Notes under the pieces: model-generated | Told to the model about the DNA's origin: nothing | Databases searched by the model: none | The model's input: only the letters and a program-made list of their open reading frames with translations | Program-made: the position numbers and the translations under genes | Source of the DNA: Glacieibacterium arshaanense | Lineage (GTDB): Bacteria; Pseudomonadota; Alphaproteobacteria; Sphingomonadales; Sphingomonadaceae | DNA length: 64,000 nucleotides | Direction of reading: 5' to 3' | Assembly (NCBI RefSeq): GCF_004681125.1 | Contig: NZ_SIHO01000002.1 | Span: 620,001 to 684,000 of the forward strand | Part shown: piece after piece, positions 17,093 through 26,743 of the stretch | How positions within the stretch are numbered: position 1 is the first letter of the stretch | Layout of the letters: the number at the start of each line of letters is the position of its first letter

Positions 17093-17872
17093 TCAGCGCG
17101 GAGCCATACGAATCGAACCGTCGAGACGCACATCTTCACCGTTGAAATACGAGTTCCGGCACATTTCCAGCGCCAGCGACGCATATTCCTGCGGCGCACC
17201 GAGACGCTTGGGGAACGGCACCGACGCGCCGAGCGCATCCTTGACGTTCTGCGGGGCGGCCTGCAGCAGCGGCGTGTTGAAGATGCCGGGCAGGATGGTG
17301 TTGACGCGGATACCGTCGCCCGAAAGATCGCGCGCGATCGGCAAGGTCATGCCGACGACGCCGCCCTTCGATGCCGAATACGCTGCCTGGCCGATCTGGC
17401 CGTCTTCGGCGGCGACCGAAGCGGTGTTGACGATCGCGCCGCGTTCGCCGTCTTCCATCGGGTCGAGCGTCAGCATGCCGGCCGCCGACTTGGCGATGCA
17501 GCGGAAGGTGCCCACCAGGTTGATCTGGATGATCAGGTTGAAGGCATCGAGCGGGAAATGCTTGATCGTGTTATCGGCCTTGTTGCGGCTGGCGGTCTTC
17601 ACCGCGTTGCCGGTGCCGGCGCAGTTGATCAGGATGCGTTCCTGGCCAATCGCAGCACGTGCCTTGGCGAAGCCGGCATCAACCGACTCTTCCGAGGTGA
17701 CGTTGACGTTGCAGAACACGCCGCCGATTTCGGCTGCGACCTTCTCGCCCTTGTCGGCGTTCATGTCGAAGATCGCGACCTTGACGCCTTCGGCCGCCAG
17801 CGCGCGCGCCGTGGCTTCGCCCAGGCCCGAGGCACCGCCGGTGACAACTGCCGAACATCCGCTGAGTTTCAT
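17093..17872 (-). CDS. SDR-family 3-hydroxyacyl-CoA dehydrogenase-like oxidoreductase
   Basis: 259-residue short-chain dehydrogenase. The cofactor site is TGGASGLGEATARAL at the N-terminus, NCAGTG follows, the catalytic Ser is in IVNTASVAAEDGQ and the Tyr/Lys in YSASKGG. The order and inserts (ARNKADNTIKHFPLDAFN) resemble the HSD17B10 type, which oxidises 3-hydroxyacyl-CoA. Start placed at 17872 (MKLSGCSAVV) because AAGGGA lies nine bases upstream; ATG 17881 sits directly on that RBS and is less likely. Consistent with beta-oxidation alongside the thiolase and acyl-CoA dehydrogenase genes. Confidence 0.88.
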   Translation of the reverse strand: MKLSGCSAVVTGGASGLGEATARALAAEGVKVAIFDMNADKGEKVAAEIGGVFCNVNVTSEESVDAGFAKARAAIGQERILINCAGTGNAVKTASRNKADNTIKHFPLDAFNLIIQINLVGTFRCIAKSAAGMLTLDPMEDGERGAIVNTASVAAEDGQIGQAAYSASKGGVVGMTLPIARDLSGDGIRVNTILPGIFNTPLLQAAPQNVKDALGASVPFPKRLGAPQEYASLALEMCRNSYFNGEDVRLDGSIRMAPR

Positions 17873-17948
17873 GTGATCCATTCCCTTTTCTAGTGATTCG
17901 CGGGCGGACATTATGGAGAGTTGACGTTTACGGCAACTAGAGAGTCAA

Positions 17949-18025
17949 AGAGCCTCCGGCGGGCAGGGGTGACCCCTGCACCCAACAATCGGGTGCAGGG
18001 GTCACCCCTGCCCGCCGGAGGCTCT
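17949..18025 (+). repeat. REP-like element 5, short form, perfect inverted repeat
   Basis: Two perfectly complementary 35-base arms (17949-17983 and 17991-18025) separated by AACAATC. Both arms carry the GGGGTGACCCC subtype of inner hairpin. The right end overlaps the stop of the EamA transporter gene (minus strand), and the left end is about 75 bases upstream of the SDR start. Confidence 0.95.
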
Positions 18026-18935
18026 ATAAGGCTCTGTCCGCAACCTGGCTGGCGGGCCGCAGCGACCGCGCCACCACCGCTTCGCGATAGGCGAGGTAGA
18101 TCGTCGAGCCGATGACCAGCGCGCCGCCGATCAGCGTGAAGGCATCGAGCCGTTCGTCGAACATAGTAATGCCGATCAGCGTCACCAGTCCGAAGCGCAC
18201 GAAATCATACGGCATCACCGCGGTGGCCTCGGAAAGCTGGAAGGCGCGCGACATCGACAGCTGCCCGACCGCGGCGCAGATGCCGATGGCGACAAGCAGT
18301 GGCCAGGTTTCAGGCGCCGGCCATTTCCACCAGAACAGCGCTACCGCCGCCGACACCGGCAGCATCAGCACGAAGCTCCACACCGTGACGCTGCGTGAGT
18401 CGTCGCTGCCGACGAGCTGCTTGATCGCCACCAGCGAGAACGCCGTCGTCACCGCCGAAATCATCGCCGCCGCAATACCCGGCGTCATCGGCATCGACCC
18501 CGGCCGCAACACGACCAGCACCCCGGCGAAACCGACCAGCACCGCTCCGATGCGCCGGCCGTGGATCTTCTCGCCCAGGAACAGCACCGCGCCCACCGTC
18601 GCAAACAGCGGCGCGGAGTAGTTGATCGCCAACGCCACCGCCATCGGCGCGTTCGATACCGCGTAAAAGGTGCAATAGGTGGCGATGATCCCCGATGTCG
18701 CGCGCCGCACATGCACCGGCAGCCGCGACGTCACCATCAACCCCGGATTGCGCAGCAGCATCGGCGTCAGCGCCAGCAACCCGAACGCATTGCGGTAAAA
18801 CACCAGTACGAACGGGCTGAGATCACGGCTCGCCAGCCGGATCAGCCCCCACATCGTCGCAAACGCAAAACACGACAAGATCATCCAGGCAGGGCCGCGC
18901 GCGCCGGCGGGCATTCGGTCGATCAGGCGGTTCAT
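18024..18935 (-). CDS. EamA-family drug/metabolite transporter
   Basis: 303-residue inner-membrane permease with ten predicted hydrophobic helices arranged as two EamA repeats (residues about 15-145 and 155-285). Typical segments are LFLGEKIHGRRIGAVLVGFAGVLVVL closing the first repeat and FDERLDAFTLIGGALVIGSTIYLAY closing the second. Start placed at ATG 18935 (MNRLIDRMPAG); codons further upstream run into a REP-like element. The stop codon TAG itself overlaps another such element. Substrate unknown. Confidence 0.87.
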   Translation of the reverse strand: MNRLIDRMPAGARGPAWMILSCFAFATMWGLIRLASRDLSPFVLVFYRNAFGLLALTPMLLRNPGLMVTSRLPVHVRRATSGIIATYCTFYAVSNAPMAVALAINYSAPLFATVGAVLFLGEKIHGRRIGAVLVGFAGVLVVLRPGSMPMTPGIAAAMISAVTTAFSLVAIKQLVGSDDSRSVTVWSFVLMLPVSAAVALFWWKWPAPETWPLLVAIGICAAVGQLSMSRAFQLSEATAVMPYDFVRFGLVTLIGITMFDERLDAFTLIGGALVIGSTIYLAYREAVVARSLRPASQVADRAL

Positions 18936-18970
18936 GCGGGCGGGTGTAGAGCAAGGGGGAAGGGGAGAAT

Positions 18971-19061
18971 AGAGCCTCCGGCGGGCAGGGGTGACCCCTG
19001 CACCCATTGTTTGGCGCGCTTCAATCGGGTGCAGGCCTCAGGCCTGCCCGCCGGAGGCTCT
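18971..19061 (+). repeat. REP-like element 6, short form
   Basis: Left arm 18971-19005 (GGGGTGACCCC subtype), right arm 19027-19061 (GGCCTCAGGCC subtype). The last base is the first base of the dnaA stop codon (TTA on the plus strand). The EamA gene start is 36 bases to the left. Confidence 0.93.
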
Positions 19062-20581
19062 TAGCTATCGAGCAACCGCGTCAACGCCGCGACGTCACCG
19101 TCGAGTTCGCGATCCCCGGCGCGGAGTTCGTCGATGCGCTTGACCGCGTGCATGACGGTGGTGTGGTCGCGGCCACCGAAGCGCCGGCCGATTTCGGGGA
19201 GCGAGCGCGGGGTGAGTTTCTTGGCGAGGTACATCGCGACCTGGCGCGGGCGGGCGACTTCGCGGGCGCGGCGGGCGGACAGCAGGTCGCTGAGCTTGAT
19301 TGCGTAATATTCGGCGACCTTGCGCTGGATCTCGTCGATGGTGACTTTCTTTTCGTGCGCGCGCAGCAGGTCGGCGAGCGTTTCGCGGGTGAAATCGAGC
19401 GTGACGGGTTTGCCGACGAGGCGCGCATAGGCGACGACGCGGTTCAAGGCGCCTTCGAGTTCGCGGACGTTCGAGGTGATCTTGCGTGCGAGGAATTCGA
19501 TGACATCGGCGGGCACGGTGGCGCCAATCGACTCCGCCATTGCGGCAACCTTGGTGTGCAGGATGTTGAGCCGCAGTTCATAGTCGGCGGCGTTGATGTC
19601 CGCCACCAGCCCCCAGGCCATGCGGCTGAGGATGCGGTCCTGGATGCCTTCGAGGTTCTGCGGGGAGCGGTCAGCGGTGATGACGAGGCGTTTACCGGCG
19701 CTGATGATCTCGTTCATCGTGTGGAAGAATTCTTCCTGCGTCGATTCCTTGCCGGCGATGAACTGGACATCGTCGATCATCAGCAGGTCGACCGAGCGCA
19801 GCCGCTGCTTGAAGCTGATGGTGTCCTTGGCGCGCAGTGCGGCGAGGAATTCGACCATGAACTTTTCGGCCGACAGGTACGCGACCTTGGCGTTCGGATT
19901 GCGGGCGCGCAGCTCGCCGCCGATGGCGTGCATCAGATGGGTTTTGCCGAGCCCGGTGGTGCCGTGCAGGAACAGCGGGTTGAAGCTGACGGGGCCGCCT
20001 TCGGCGAGCGTGCGCGCGGCGTTGTAGGCGAGCTCGTTCGATTTGCCGACGACGAAGCTGTCGAAGCTGTAGCGCGGTTCGAGCGGCAGGCCGATGCAGC
20101 TTTCGGGCGGCGTGACCGCGCTGGCTGCGGCCGGTGCTGCCGCGGGTGCAGCTTGCGGCGCGGCCATGCGCATCGCGGGCTGGACGCTGAGCACGACATG
20201 GCCGACCTGCGGGCAATGCGTTGCCCACAGCACGCGCAGGCGTTCGAGATAGTGGCTCGAAATCCAGTCGGCGAGGAAGTGCGTCGGCAGCGCCAGCCGC
20301 ACGGTGTCACCCTGGACGGCGATGAATTCGATCGGGCGCAGCCAGTTGTCGAAGGTGCGCGCGCCGCATTCGGCACGCAGCGTGGCGCGAATCGCCTCCC
20401 ACATGGCGCCGACATCGGCGGGCAGGCGCGACTCGGCCGCGACCGAATCGTCGCGCGAATCGACAGCCGCCGGGATAAGCGATTCGGTACCCGATTCGAC
20501 TGAAAACAGGGTCGATGCGCGCGCCAGCGCAGCCGGAATCGTTGAAGCTGGAGCGGCGGTCGGGGAAGCCTGTGTTGCCAT
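19061..20581 (-). CDS. dnaA: Chromosomal replication initiator DnaA
   Basis: 506-residue replication initiator ATPase. Domain I is [26 protein letters not shown] (about 61-86). An Ala/Pro-rich linker follows (about 138-158). The AAA+ domain has Walker A GTTGLGKT at 207-214 and Walker [10 protein letters not shown]. The C-terminal DNA-binding domain carries the signature [15 protein letters not shown]. There is an extra N-terminal tail of about 58 residues before domain I. ATG 20581 has GGGGAG 14 bases upstream, somewhat far; an internal ATG (20404) directly at domain I has no visible RBS. The stop codon overlaps a REP-like element. Order mutM-rpsT-dnaA on one strand is typical of sphingomonads. 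Confidence 0.97.
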   Translation of the reverse strand: MATQASPTAAPASTIPAALARASTLFSVESGTESLIPAAVDSRDDSVAAESRLPADVGAMWEAIRATLRAECGARTFDNWLRPIEFIAVQGDTVRLALPTHFLADWISSHYLERLRVLWATHCPQVGHVVLSVQPAMRMAAPQAAPAAAPAAASAVTPPESCIGLPLEPRYSFDSFVVGKSNELAYNAARTLAEGGPVSFNPLFLHGTTGLGKTHLMHAIGGELRARNPNAKVAYLSAEKFMVEFLAALRAKDTISFKQRLRSVDLLMIDDVQFIAGKESTQEEFFHTMNEIISAGKRLVITADRSPQNLEGIQDRILSRMAWGLVADINAADYELRLNILHTKVAAMAESIGATVPADVIEFLARKITSNVRELEGALNRVVAYARLVGKPVTLDFTRETLADLLRAHEKKVTIDEIQRKVAEYYAIKLSDLLSARRAREVARPRQVAMYLAKKLTPRSLPEIGRRFGGRDHTTVMHAVKRIDELRAGDRELDGDVAALTRLLDS

Positions 20582-21103
20582 GTTGGTTGATCAAACTCCC
20601 CGAAATCCACTCGCACTGAACGTCAACATGAACCGCGCCCGCCGGATCGATGATCCGGAGGTGATGCCTGCCCAGGTCAAAACCAGTGCCGCCTCCCCGT
20701 TTAATCGTGCCGGATGAACACCTTGCGCCTGACGCCCCCCGTTCGATCGGCTAGGTGCGATGCGTTTCCCGTCACGTCGTCCCGGCCCAAAATTCACCCG
20801 GGCAAAGCGCACAGTTCCAGCGGCGGCGCTGCAGGGTGCAGTACATCCGTGGGCCGGTTTGAGCCGGCATTTGCTGTTCGATTTTCAACCCGGCCGAACG
20901 TGTGGCCGAAGCCGCTACTAACCACCGCCGCGCCGCCCAAGCAAGGGCAAGAAATTACACAAAACTGAAATATTTCGATTGACACGATTTCGTTGGATTT
21001 TCCGTGGGCGCGTCATAAGTTATTGAAATCATTGGAACGATTTGTGACGTTTCGATGTCAACCGAATCGCCTGCAACGCCGTGCAAGTGCTTGCCGGCAA
21101 TGC
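20582..21103 (-). promoter_or_regulatory. dnaA upstream region, gene-free, with an AT-rich island
   Basis: About 520 bases without a convincing gene. The stretch about 20940-21060 is clearly AT-richer than its surroundings and is the likely promoter zone of dnaA. I looked for DnaA boxes (TTATNCACA, either strand) and found no consensus copy, so there is no support for calling this oriC. GGCC-rich dyads lie around 20855-20905. Confidence 0.45.
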
Positions 21104-21132
21104 AAAAAGGGCCGCCCGAATCGGGCGACCCT
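21104..21132 (-). terminator. Intrinsic terminator of rpsT
   Basis: On the minus strand the stem AGGGTCGCCCG / CGGGCGGCCCT with loop ATT is followed by TTTTTGC. The U-tract and position, about 60 bases after the rpsT stop, make this a standard Rho-independent terminator that separates rpsT from dnaA. Confidence 0.88.
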
Positions 21133-21190
21133 CATGTCATTCCAGCGTCTGGCGGGACCCGTTGAGGCCGTCGCCGGAGCGTTCAAATTT

Positions 21191-21454
21191 TCAGGCGAGC
21201 GCCTTCACGCGCTTTGCGAGGCGGGCGATCTTGCGCGCCACGGTGTTCTTGTGGAGCACACCCTTCGACACGCCGCGCATCATCTCCGGCTGGGCCGCCT
21301 GCAGCGCTGCTGCGGCATCGGCCTGGACGCCGGCTTCGATGGCCGATTCGACCTTCTTGACGTAGGTGCGGATGCGGCTGACGCGCGCCTTGTTGATCGC
21401 GGCGCGACGGTCGTTGCGACGGATGCGCTTTTCAGCTTGCGGTGTATTCGCCAT
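21191..21454 (-). CDS. rpsT: 30S ribosomal protein S20
   Basis: 87-residue ribosomal protein S20. The N-terminus [24 protein letters not shown] is the classic 16S-binding basic segment, and the C-terminus [22 protein letters not shown] closes the three-helix bundle. Length matches the family. Located between mutM and dnaA, with its own intrinsic terminator. Confidence 0.98.
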   Translation of the reverse strand: MANTPQAEKRIRRNDRRAAINKARVSRIRTYVKKVESAIEAGVQADAAAALQAAQPEMMRGVSKGVLHKNTVARKIARLAKRVKALA

Positions 21455-21590
21455 GTCTGTCCTCAGAATTCGGTTCGTTCACTGGTGCAAACCAGCGTGC
21501 GGCGTCAGGCAGGCCCGGCACCGCGAAGAGCGCGTTCCCTATAGACGACCGCGCCGCAGGTCAAGACAGACAAGCGGCACGACGGCAAAT

Positions 21591-22418
21591 TCAGGCACGC
21601 GGCGGTTTCTGGCAGCTCGGGCAGAAGAAGCTCGAGCGGCCGCTCTGGACGATGCGCACCACCGGCTTCGCACATACCGGGCACGCCGCGCCCTCGCGCC
21701 CATAGACGCGCCAGTCGTTCTGGAAATAGCCAAGCTCGCCGTCGAGCTGGACGAAATCGCGCAAACTCGACCCGCCCGCGGCAATCGCAGCATTGAGCAC
21801 GCTGCGAATCGCGTCGACCAGCGGGCCGAACTTCGCCGCCGGAATGTCACCGCCGGCGCGCGCCGGATGCAGCCCAGTCAGGTGAAGCGCCTCGCAGACA
21901 TAGATGTTGCCGAGCCCCGCGACGACAGTCTGGTCGAGCAGCAGCGCCTTGACCGGTGCCACACGGTCCTTGAACGCCGCGCGCAGATGCGCCGCCGTCA
22001 GCCCGTCCCCCAGCGGCTCGGGGCCGATGTCGGCGAGCAGCGGGTGGCTGCCAAGGTCGGCGGTCGGCACCAGATCAAGCGAGCCGAACCGTCGCGCATC
22101 GTTGAACGCGACAGTGTGCCCGTCATCGGTGGTGAACACGATATGGTCGTGCTTCTCCGGCGCCGGCGCATCAAGCCGCATCCGCCCCGACATGCCGAGA
22201 TGGAAAATCACCGTGTCGCCGCGGTCGGTATCGATCAGGCCGTATTTGGCGCGCCGCCCCAGCCCGGTCACCCGCGCCCCCGTCAGCCGCTGCCCCAGAT
22301 CAACCGGCAACGGCCGCCGCAGATCAGGCCGGTTGACCGCCACATGCGCGAAACGCCGGCCCTCCAGCACACCACGCAGGCCGCGCACGACGGTTTCGAC
22401 TTCGGGAAGCTCGGGCAT
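21591..22418 (-). CDS. mutM: Formamidopyrimidine-DNA glycosylase
   Basis: 275-residue bifunctional glycosylase/AP lyase that excises 8-oxoguanine and formamidopyrimidines. The N-terminus [13 protein letters not shown] provides the catalytic Pro and Glu once Met is removed. The helix-two-turn-helix region contains [18 protein letters not shown]. The C-terminal zinc finger is CPVC...CPSC. Start chosen at ATG 22418, giving MPELPEV; a second ATG three codons upstream would spoil the catalytic N-terminal Pro. A REP-like element lies 35 bases upstream. Confidence 0.97.
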   Translation of the reverse strand: MPELPEVETVVRGLRGVLEGRRFAHVAVNRPDLRRPLPVDLGQRLTGARVTGLGRRAKYGLIDTDRGDTVIFHLGMSGRMRLDAPAPEKHDHIVFTTDDGHTVAFNDARRFGSLDLVPTADLGSHPLLADIGPEPLGDGLTAAHLRAAFKDRVAPVKALLLDQTVVAGLGNIYVCEALHLTGLHPARAGGDIPAAKFGPLVDAIRSVLNAAIAAGGSSLRDFVQLDGELGYFQNDWRVYGREGAACPVCAKPVVRIVQSGRSSFFCPSCQKPPRA

Positions 22419-22452
22419 CGTGTGCACCTGTCATGTCGGGGGGTGACAGTAA

Positions 22453-22581
22453 AGGGCCTCCGGCGGGCAGGCCTGAGGCCTGCACCCATATGCTGCCGGC
22501 GCCACACCGACCCACGTCGGTTTAGGCGGCACCCACCCAATATATGGGTGCAGGGGCAAGCCCCTGCCCGCCGGAGGCCCT
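22453..22581 (+). repeat. REP-like element 7, long form
   Basis: Left arm subtype GGCCTGAGGCC, right arm subtype GGGGCAAGCCCC. On the minus strand the core holds GACGTGGG in the same place where other long copies have GACGTCGG. The right end overlaps the TAG of the MFS gene. Confidence 0.9.
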
Positions 22582-23851
22582 ACTCGTCTAAAATAGGCTC
22601 GCCGCTCGACCAGAAATACCACACGACCGCCCCGAACACGTTGATGCCGGCGGTCAATGCGAAGGTCGCGGCGTAGGTGCCGGTCAGGTCGAGCAGCAGG
22701 CCGGTGGCATAGACGCCGATGATGCCAGGGATGGTGCCGCCGATGTTCGACATGCCGAACAGGATGTCGGCGTGCTGCGGGGCGATATCGAGGTGGTTGC
22801 CGCCGAAGCCTGACCCTGACACGCCGAGTGCGGCGAGTGCGAGGCATAGCGTGGCGAGCGCGGTGGCTGGCGTCGTCGCCTGGCTGGCGAGCAGCAGGAA
22901 GCCGGCGCTGACGAGCATCGAGGAGATCTGCGCGACCTTGCGGACGCGGGTGATGGGGGTGCCGCGCTTGATGGCGCGGTCGGCGAACCAGGCGGCGATG
23001 TTGCCGGCGGCGAAATAGGCGAGCCACGGTCCGACGGCGAACAGCCCGGCATTGGTGACGTTCATGCCTTGGGCGTCGCGGAAGTAGGACGGCAGCCAGG
23101 CGAGCGCCAGATAGAGCAGCCAGTTCGAGGTAAAGTGGTTGATGATCAGCGCCCACACCGCCCTGTGGCGCAGCAGTTGTGCCCAGGGGATAGCAACGCG
23201 CGGGCCTTCGTCGCTGATGCACTCGGCGAGCAGCTCGCGTTCGCCGGCGGAGATGCGCGGGTGCTTGGCGGGACTGCCGTGGATGAACAGCATCCACACC
23301 ACGGCGAACACCAGCCCGGCGCCGCCGAAGACGTGGAAGACGCTTTCCCAGCCGAATTTGGTGACGAGGATGCCGGTGGTCGACAGCGCGAACACCGTGC
23401 CCAGCGGGATGCCGGCGTAGGCCAGCACGACGCCGCGGGTGCGCTCGGCCTTGGGCAGCCAGCGTGCGTAGAGGTTGAAAATCGCCGGGAAGGTCGCGGC
23501 CTCGCCCATGCCCATCAGGATGCGCGTCGCGATCAGTGCGGCGAACGACGTCAGCGCCGCGACCGGCGTCAGGAAGGTGAACAGCGACCAGCCGAGCAGC
23601 GCCAGCCCGAGCAGCGTCTTGCCGCCCCAGCGGTTCGCCGCCCAGCCGCTCGGCAGCATCGCCAGCAGATAGCCGATGAAGAACGAGCTCAGCACCAGCC
23701 CCTTGGTGGTCGCCGACCAGCCGAACTGTTCGGCCATCGGGATGATCGCTACCGAAATGTTGACGCGGTCGATGTAGCAGGTGAACGCCGCGACAAAGCA
23801 CAAGGCGACAAGGATGTGGCGCTTGGCGACGCCGGCATTGGCAGTTGGCAT
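22580..23851 (-). CDS. MFS transporter, anion:cation symporter (ACS) type
   Basis: 423-residue, 12-helix major facilitator. The N-terminal FTCYIDRVNISVAIIPMAEQFGW and the helix 4 region ILMGMGEAATFPAIFNLYARWLP match ACS-family proton-coupled carriers of organic anions (sugar acids, phthalate-like or sialic-type substrates). Charged loop GGKTLLG between helices 2 and 3 is present. No catabolic partner is adjacent, so substrate remains open. Stop codon overlaps a REP-like element. Confidence 0.87.
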   Translation of the reverse strand: MPTANAGVAKRHILVALCFVAAFTCYIDRVNISVAIIPMAEQFGWSATTKGLVLSSFFIGYLLAMLPSGWAANRWGGKTLLGLALLGWSLFTFLTPVAALTSFAALIATRILMGMGEAATFPAIFNLYARWLPKAERTRGVVLAYAGIPLGTVFALSTTGILVTKFGWESVFHVFGGAGLVFAVVWMLFIHGSPAKHPRISAGERELLAECISDEGPRVAIPWAQLLRHRAVWALIINHFTSNWLLYLALAWLPSYFRDAQGMNVTNAGLFAVGPWLAYFAAGNIAAWFADRAIKRGTPITRVRKVAQISSMLVSAGFLLLASQATTPATALATLCLALAALGVSGSGFGGNHLDIAPQHADILFGMSNIGGTIPGIIGVYATGLLLDLTGTYAATFALTAGINVFGAVVWYFWSSGEPILDE

Positions 23852-24043
23852 GGTGATCCCCCGTGGCCGATCACGCTACGCGACGCGCCAGTTTCGCGCA
23901 ATTGCCGCACACGGGGGCTTCCCTTGCAGATAACAGCGGCTAATGGTGACGCCGCAATGCGCCGCAAAGGCGTGAGAAGTAGCGCGCCGGATCGGCGCCG
24001 GGGAGTTGATCGATGACCGCGAACGGCCAGGGACGAAACCAGC

Positions 24044-25042
24044 ATGGCGCTTGATATCAAACCCGATGCGCTGGCGGCGGTGCTGGCGCGGACCACGGGC
24101 ACCGATGTGCAGGTGACGCGCATCGATGCGCTGTCGGGCGGTGCGTCATCGGCGACGTTTGCAGTGAAGGCCAGCAAGGACGGCGCCGACTGGCCGTTGA
24201 TCATGCAGTGCAGCGCCGCGGGTGAACCGGCGCCGGGCGCAATGGCCAAGCGCACACAGGCGCGGTTGCAGGAAGTGGCGCGCAAGGCCGGGCTTCCGGT
24301 CGCCGAAACCGTGGCGATTCTGGAGGCCGAGGATGGCTTGGGCGACGGCTTCGTGATGACGCGCATCGACGGCGAGAGTCTGGCGCCGCGCTACCTGCGG
24401 CTGCCCGAATATGCCGCCGCGCGCGAAGCGATGACGGCGCAGTGCGCGACCGCGCTGGCGCGGTTGCACGCACTGCCGCGCTCGGCGTTCGACGGGCTGC
24501 CGCTGACCGGCGGCTCGCCGCAGGCGCTGCTGGCGAAGAGCTTTGCCGCTTATCGCAACTTCGGCATCGAGCTGCCGGCGTATGATCTGGCGTTCGCCTG
24601 GCTCAAGGAACGGCTGCCCGATACCGAGCCGACGGCGCTGGTGCATGGCGACTTCCGCAGCGGCAATTTCATTGTGGGCACCGACGGCCTGCGCGCGATT
24701 CTCGACTGGGAACTCGGCCATTTCGGCGACCCGCTCGAGGATATGGGCTGGCTGTGCGGCAACGCCTGGCGCTTCGGCAACTGGCAGAAGCCCGTCGGCG
24801 GCTTCGGCGAGCGCGAGGCGCTGTATGCGGCATATGAGGCCGCCGGTGGTGCCAAGGTGGACCGCGACGCGGTGCACATATGGGAAGTCTGGGGCACGCT
24901 GCGCTGGGGCATGTCGTGCGTGATGCTGGTCAGCGACCATCTGTCGGGCCGCGTGCCGTCGGTCGAGCGCGCCACCATTGGTCGCCGCATTTCCGAAAAC
25001 GAACTCGACCTGCTGTATCTATTCAAGCACGGGAGCATCTGA
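24044..25042 (+). CDS. Phosphotransferase (APH/ACAD10-like kinase fold)
   Basis: 332-residue protein-kinase-like phosphotransferase of the aminoglycoside phosphotransferase superfamily. The catalytic loop is VHGDFRSGNF with D203 and N208. The metal-binding Asp is D221 in ILDWELGHFGDP. The N-lobe motif LSGGASSATFAV and the pattern EDMGWLC fit the group that accompanies acyl-CoA dehydrogenases (ACAD10/11-like), which acts on hydroxyacyl substrates in known cases. It overlaps the next gene by one base (TGATG), so the two are translationally coupled. Confidence 0.82.
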   Translation: MALDIKPDALAAVLARTTGTDVQVTRIDALSGGASSATFAVKASKDGADWPLIMQCSAAGEPAPGAMAKRTQARLQEVARKAGLPVAETVAILEAEDGLGDGFVMTRIDGESLAPRYLRLPEYAAAREAMTAQCATALARLHALPRSAFDGLPLTGGSPQALLAKSFAAYRNFGIELPAYDLAFAWLKERLPDTEPTALVHGDFRSGNFIVGTDGLRAILDWELGHFGDPLEDMGWLCGNAWRFGNWQKPVGGFGEREALYAAYEAAGGAKVDRDAVHIWEVWGTLRWGMSCVMLVSDHLSGRVPSVERATIGRRISENELDLLYLFKHGSI

Positions 25043-25404
25043 TGAGCGGCACGCCTTCGGTCAGCCAGCTGGTTGACGCCGTACGACTGTTCCTTGCCGA
25101 AGCCGAAACCGAGCTGTCGGGGCGTCTGGCGTTCCACGCCAAGGTCGCGGGCAATGCGCTGGCGATCGTGACGCGCGAACTGGCGGCATCACCCGAACCT
25201 GCCGAACGCGCCGCGCTGACGGCGCTGACGGGGCACGACGGGCCGACGGCCGAGCTGCGCCACGAACTGTGCGAGCGGCTGCGCGACGGTCGCGCCAATG
25301 CCCAGACGCCGGGGCTGGTCGATGCGTTGTACGCGGCGGCGGTGGCGCAAGTCGCCGTCGACAACCCGCGCTACGCAACGTTCAAGCGCGCTACCGGCGC
25401 CTAG
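25042..25404 (+). CDS. DUF6285 family protein
   Basis: 120-residue helical protein. Its N-terminus PSVSQLVDAVRLFLAEAETELSGRLAFHAKVAGNALAIVTREL and the C-terminal DNPRYATFK match the DUF6285 pattern, a family found beside ACAD10-like phosphotransferases and acyl-CoA dehydrogenases. The ATG overlaps the stop of the upstream phosphotransferase gene by one base. Function is not established; an accessory subunit or regulator of that kinase is an inference from context. The stop shares CTAG with the convergent DUF4336 gene. Confidence 0.75.
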   Translation: MSGTPSVSQLVDAVRLFLAEAETELSGRLAFHAKVAGNALAIVTRELAASPEPAERAALTALTGHDGPTAELRHELCERLRDGRANAQTPGLVDALYAAAVAQVAVDNPRYATFKRATGA

Positions 25405-26090
25405 GGCCGCAGCCACGCGAAAGCGCGGGCGATCAACGCCTGCGCGCCCGACCCGACGGGCGGGGCATGTGCGGCGAGCAGTCGCTCGGCAGGCCATGCG
25501 ACGATACGGCGGACAGCCACGCGCGCCGCCGCACGATTGACGAAAGCGCGGCGGAATTTGTTGGGCACGCGCGGTTCGTCGCCGACCATGCCGTCGAGCC
25601 GCGCCACCAGCGCGCGCCAGCCGCCAAACCAACCGTGCGGAAACTGCTGGAGCAGGTCGGTGAACAGGACCGTAGCGCTGGCCCGGTGGAAGAACACGAC
25701 TTCGGTGGTGATCAGGTTGCCGCGCACCGCGACCTGGTCGATGTCACCGGCCCAGCCGGGCGGCGGTGTGTCACCGATTTCGGCAGCGAACGCGATGTCC
25801 TTGCGCTTTCTACTGAGTCCCGGCGCTGCGTATAGCCGCGCGGTGGGGTAGGCGGCCTGCCAGTCGCCGAGATGCAGATGATGGAGGGAGTTGGGCGCTA
25901 CGACATGCGCGACCGGCCCCAGCGCATCGACGGCAGCGCGCAACGGGACCGACAGCGCCACCGGTGACCAGATAAACAGCGTGCCGTCCGACAGCCGGAT
26001 CACCGCCATGCGCGTCGGGTAACGGAACCCCGCGACGACCGCCTCGGGGCCATCGCTGATCCAGATTGACGGGCCGAAGCGGTGCAGCAT
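25401..26090 (-). CDS. DUF4336 (metallo-beta-lactamase-like) protein
   Basis: 229-residue protein with the DUF4336 pattern: PTRMAVIRLSDGTLFIWSPVALS near the start, HVVAPNSLHHLHLGDW in the centre, and TEVVFFHRASATVLFTDLL later. These correspond to the beta-strands and a partial metal site of a degenerate metallo-beta-lactamase fold. The function is unknown. ATG 26090 is preferred since family similarity begins at MLHRFGPSIWI. Convergent with the DUF6285 gene and divergent from the pseudouridine synthase gene. Confidence 0.72.
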   Translation of the reverse strand: MLHRFGPSIWISDGPEAVVAGFRYPTRMAVIRLSDGTLFIWSPVALSVPLRAAVDALGPVAHVVAPNSLHHLHLGDWQAAYPTARLYAAPGLSRKRKDIAFAAEIGDTPPPGWAGDIDQVAVRGNLITTEVVFFHRASATVLFTDLLQQFPHGWFGGWRALVARLDGMVGDEPRVPNKFRRAFVNRAAARVAVRRIVAWPAERLLAAHAPPVGSGAQALIARAFAWLRP

Positions 26091-26194
26091 GTCCGCGTTC
26101 AAAGCATCGCGGTGGGAACGCGGCAAGCCGAATCGCGTGACCTGCCAGCGGCGACATTCTAAACCGGCGCGACCGAGGTGAGGGACACGGGGCG

Positions 26195-26743
26195 ATGGCG
26201 CGGCTGATCCTGTTCAACAAGCCGTATGACGTGCTGTCGCAGTTCACCGACGCGCGCAGCCCGACGCCGCGCGCGAAGTTGTCGGACTTTATCGACGTGC
26301 CCGGTGTGTATCCGGCAGGCCGGCTCGACCGCGACAGCGAGGGTCTGATGTTGCTGACCGACGACGGCCGGTTGCAGGCGCGTATCGCCGACCCGCGTTT
26401 CAAGTTGGCGAAGACCTATCTCGTGCAGGTCGAGGGCGAAGTCACCGACACCGCGCTCGAACCGTTGCGGCGCGGGGTAGCGTTGAATGACGGCATGACC
26501 TTGCCGGCGCTGGCCGAGGCCATTGACGCCCCCGACCTATGGCCCCGCACGCCACCGGTGCGGTTCCGCAAGACCGTCCCCGATGGCTGGCTGCGGTTGA
26601 CCATCCGCGAAGGCCGCAACCGCCAGGTGCGCCGCATGACCGCTGCCGCCGGGCTGCCGACGTTGCGGCTGGTGCGCTGGCAGGTGGGGGAGTGGTGCGT
26701 CGACGGGCTGGCGCCGGGGCAGTGGCGCGAGGTGACGGTTTAA
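26195..26743 (+). CDS. RluE-like pseudouridine synthase
   Basis: 182-residue RsuA/RluE-type pseudouridine synthase without an S4 domain. The catalytic motif [17 protein letters not shown] contains the nucleophilic Asp. The later motifs KTYLVQVEG and [11 protein letters not shown] are diagnostic. RluE modifies U2457 of 23S rRNA in E. coli; the short length and N-terminal [15 protein letters not shown] fit that subgroup. The TAA stop overlaps a REP-like element. Confidence 0.9.
   Translation: MARLILFNKPYDVLSQFTDARSPTPRAKLSDFIDVPGVYPAGRLDRDSEGLMLLTDDGRLQARIADPRFKLAKTYLVQVEGEVTDTALEPLRRGVALNDGMTLPALAEAIDAPDLWPRTPPVRFRKTVPDGWLRLTIREGRNRQVRRMTAAAGLPTLRLVRWQVGEWCVDGLAPGQWREVTV

Noticed and set aside
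20582-21190. oriC beside dnaA
   Set aside because: No cluster of DnaA boxes was found on either strand; an AT-rich zone alone is not enough.
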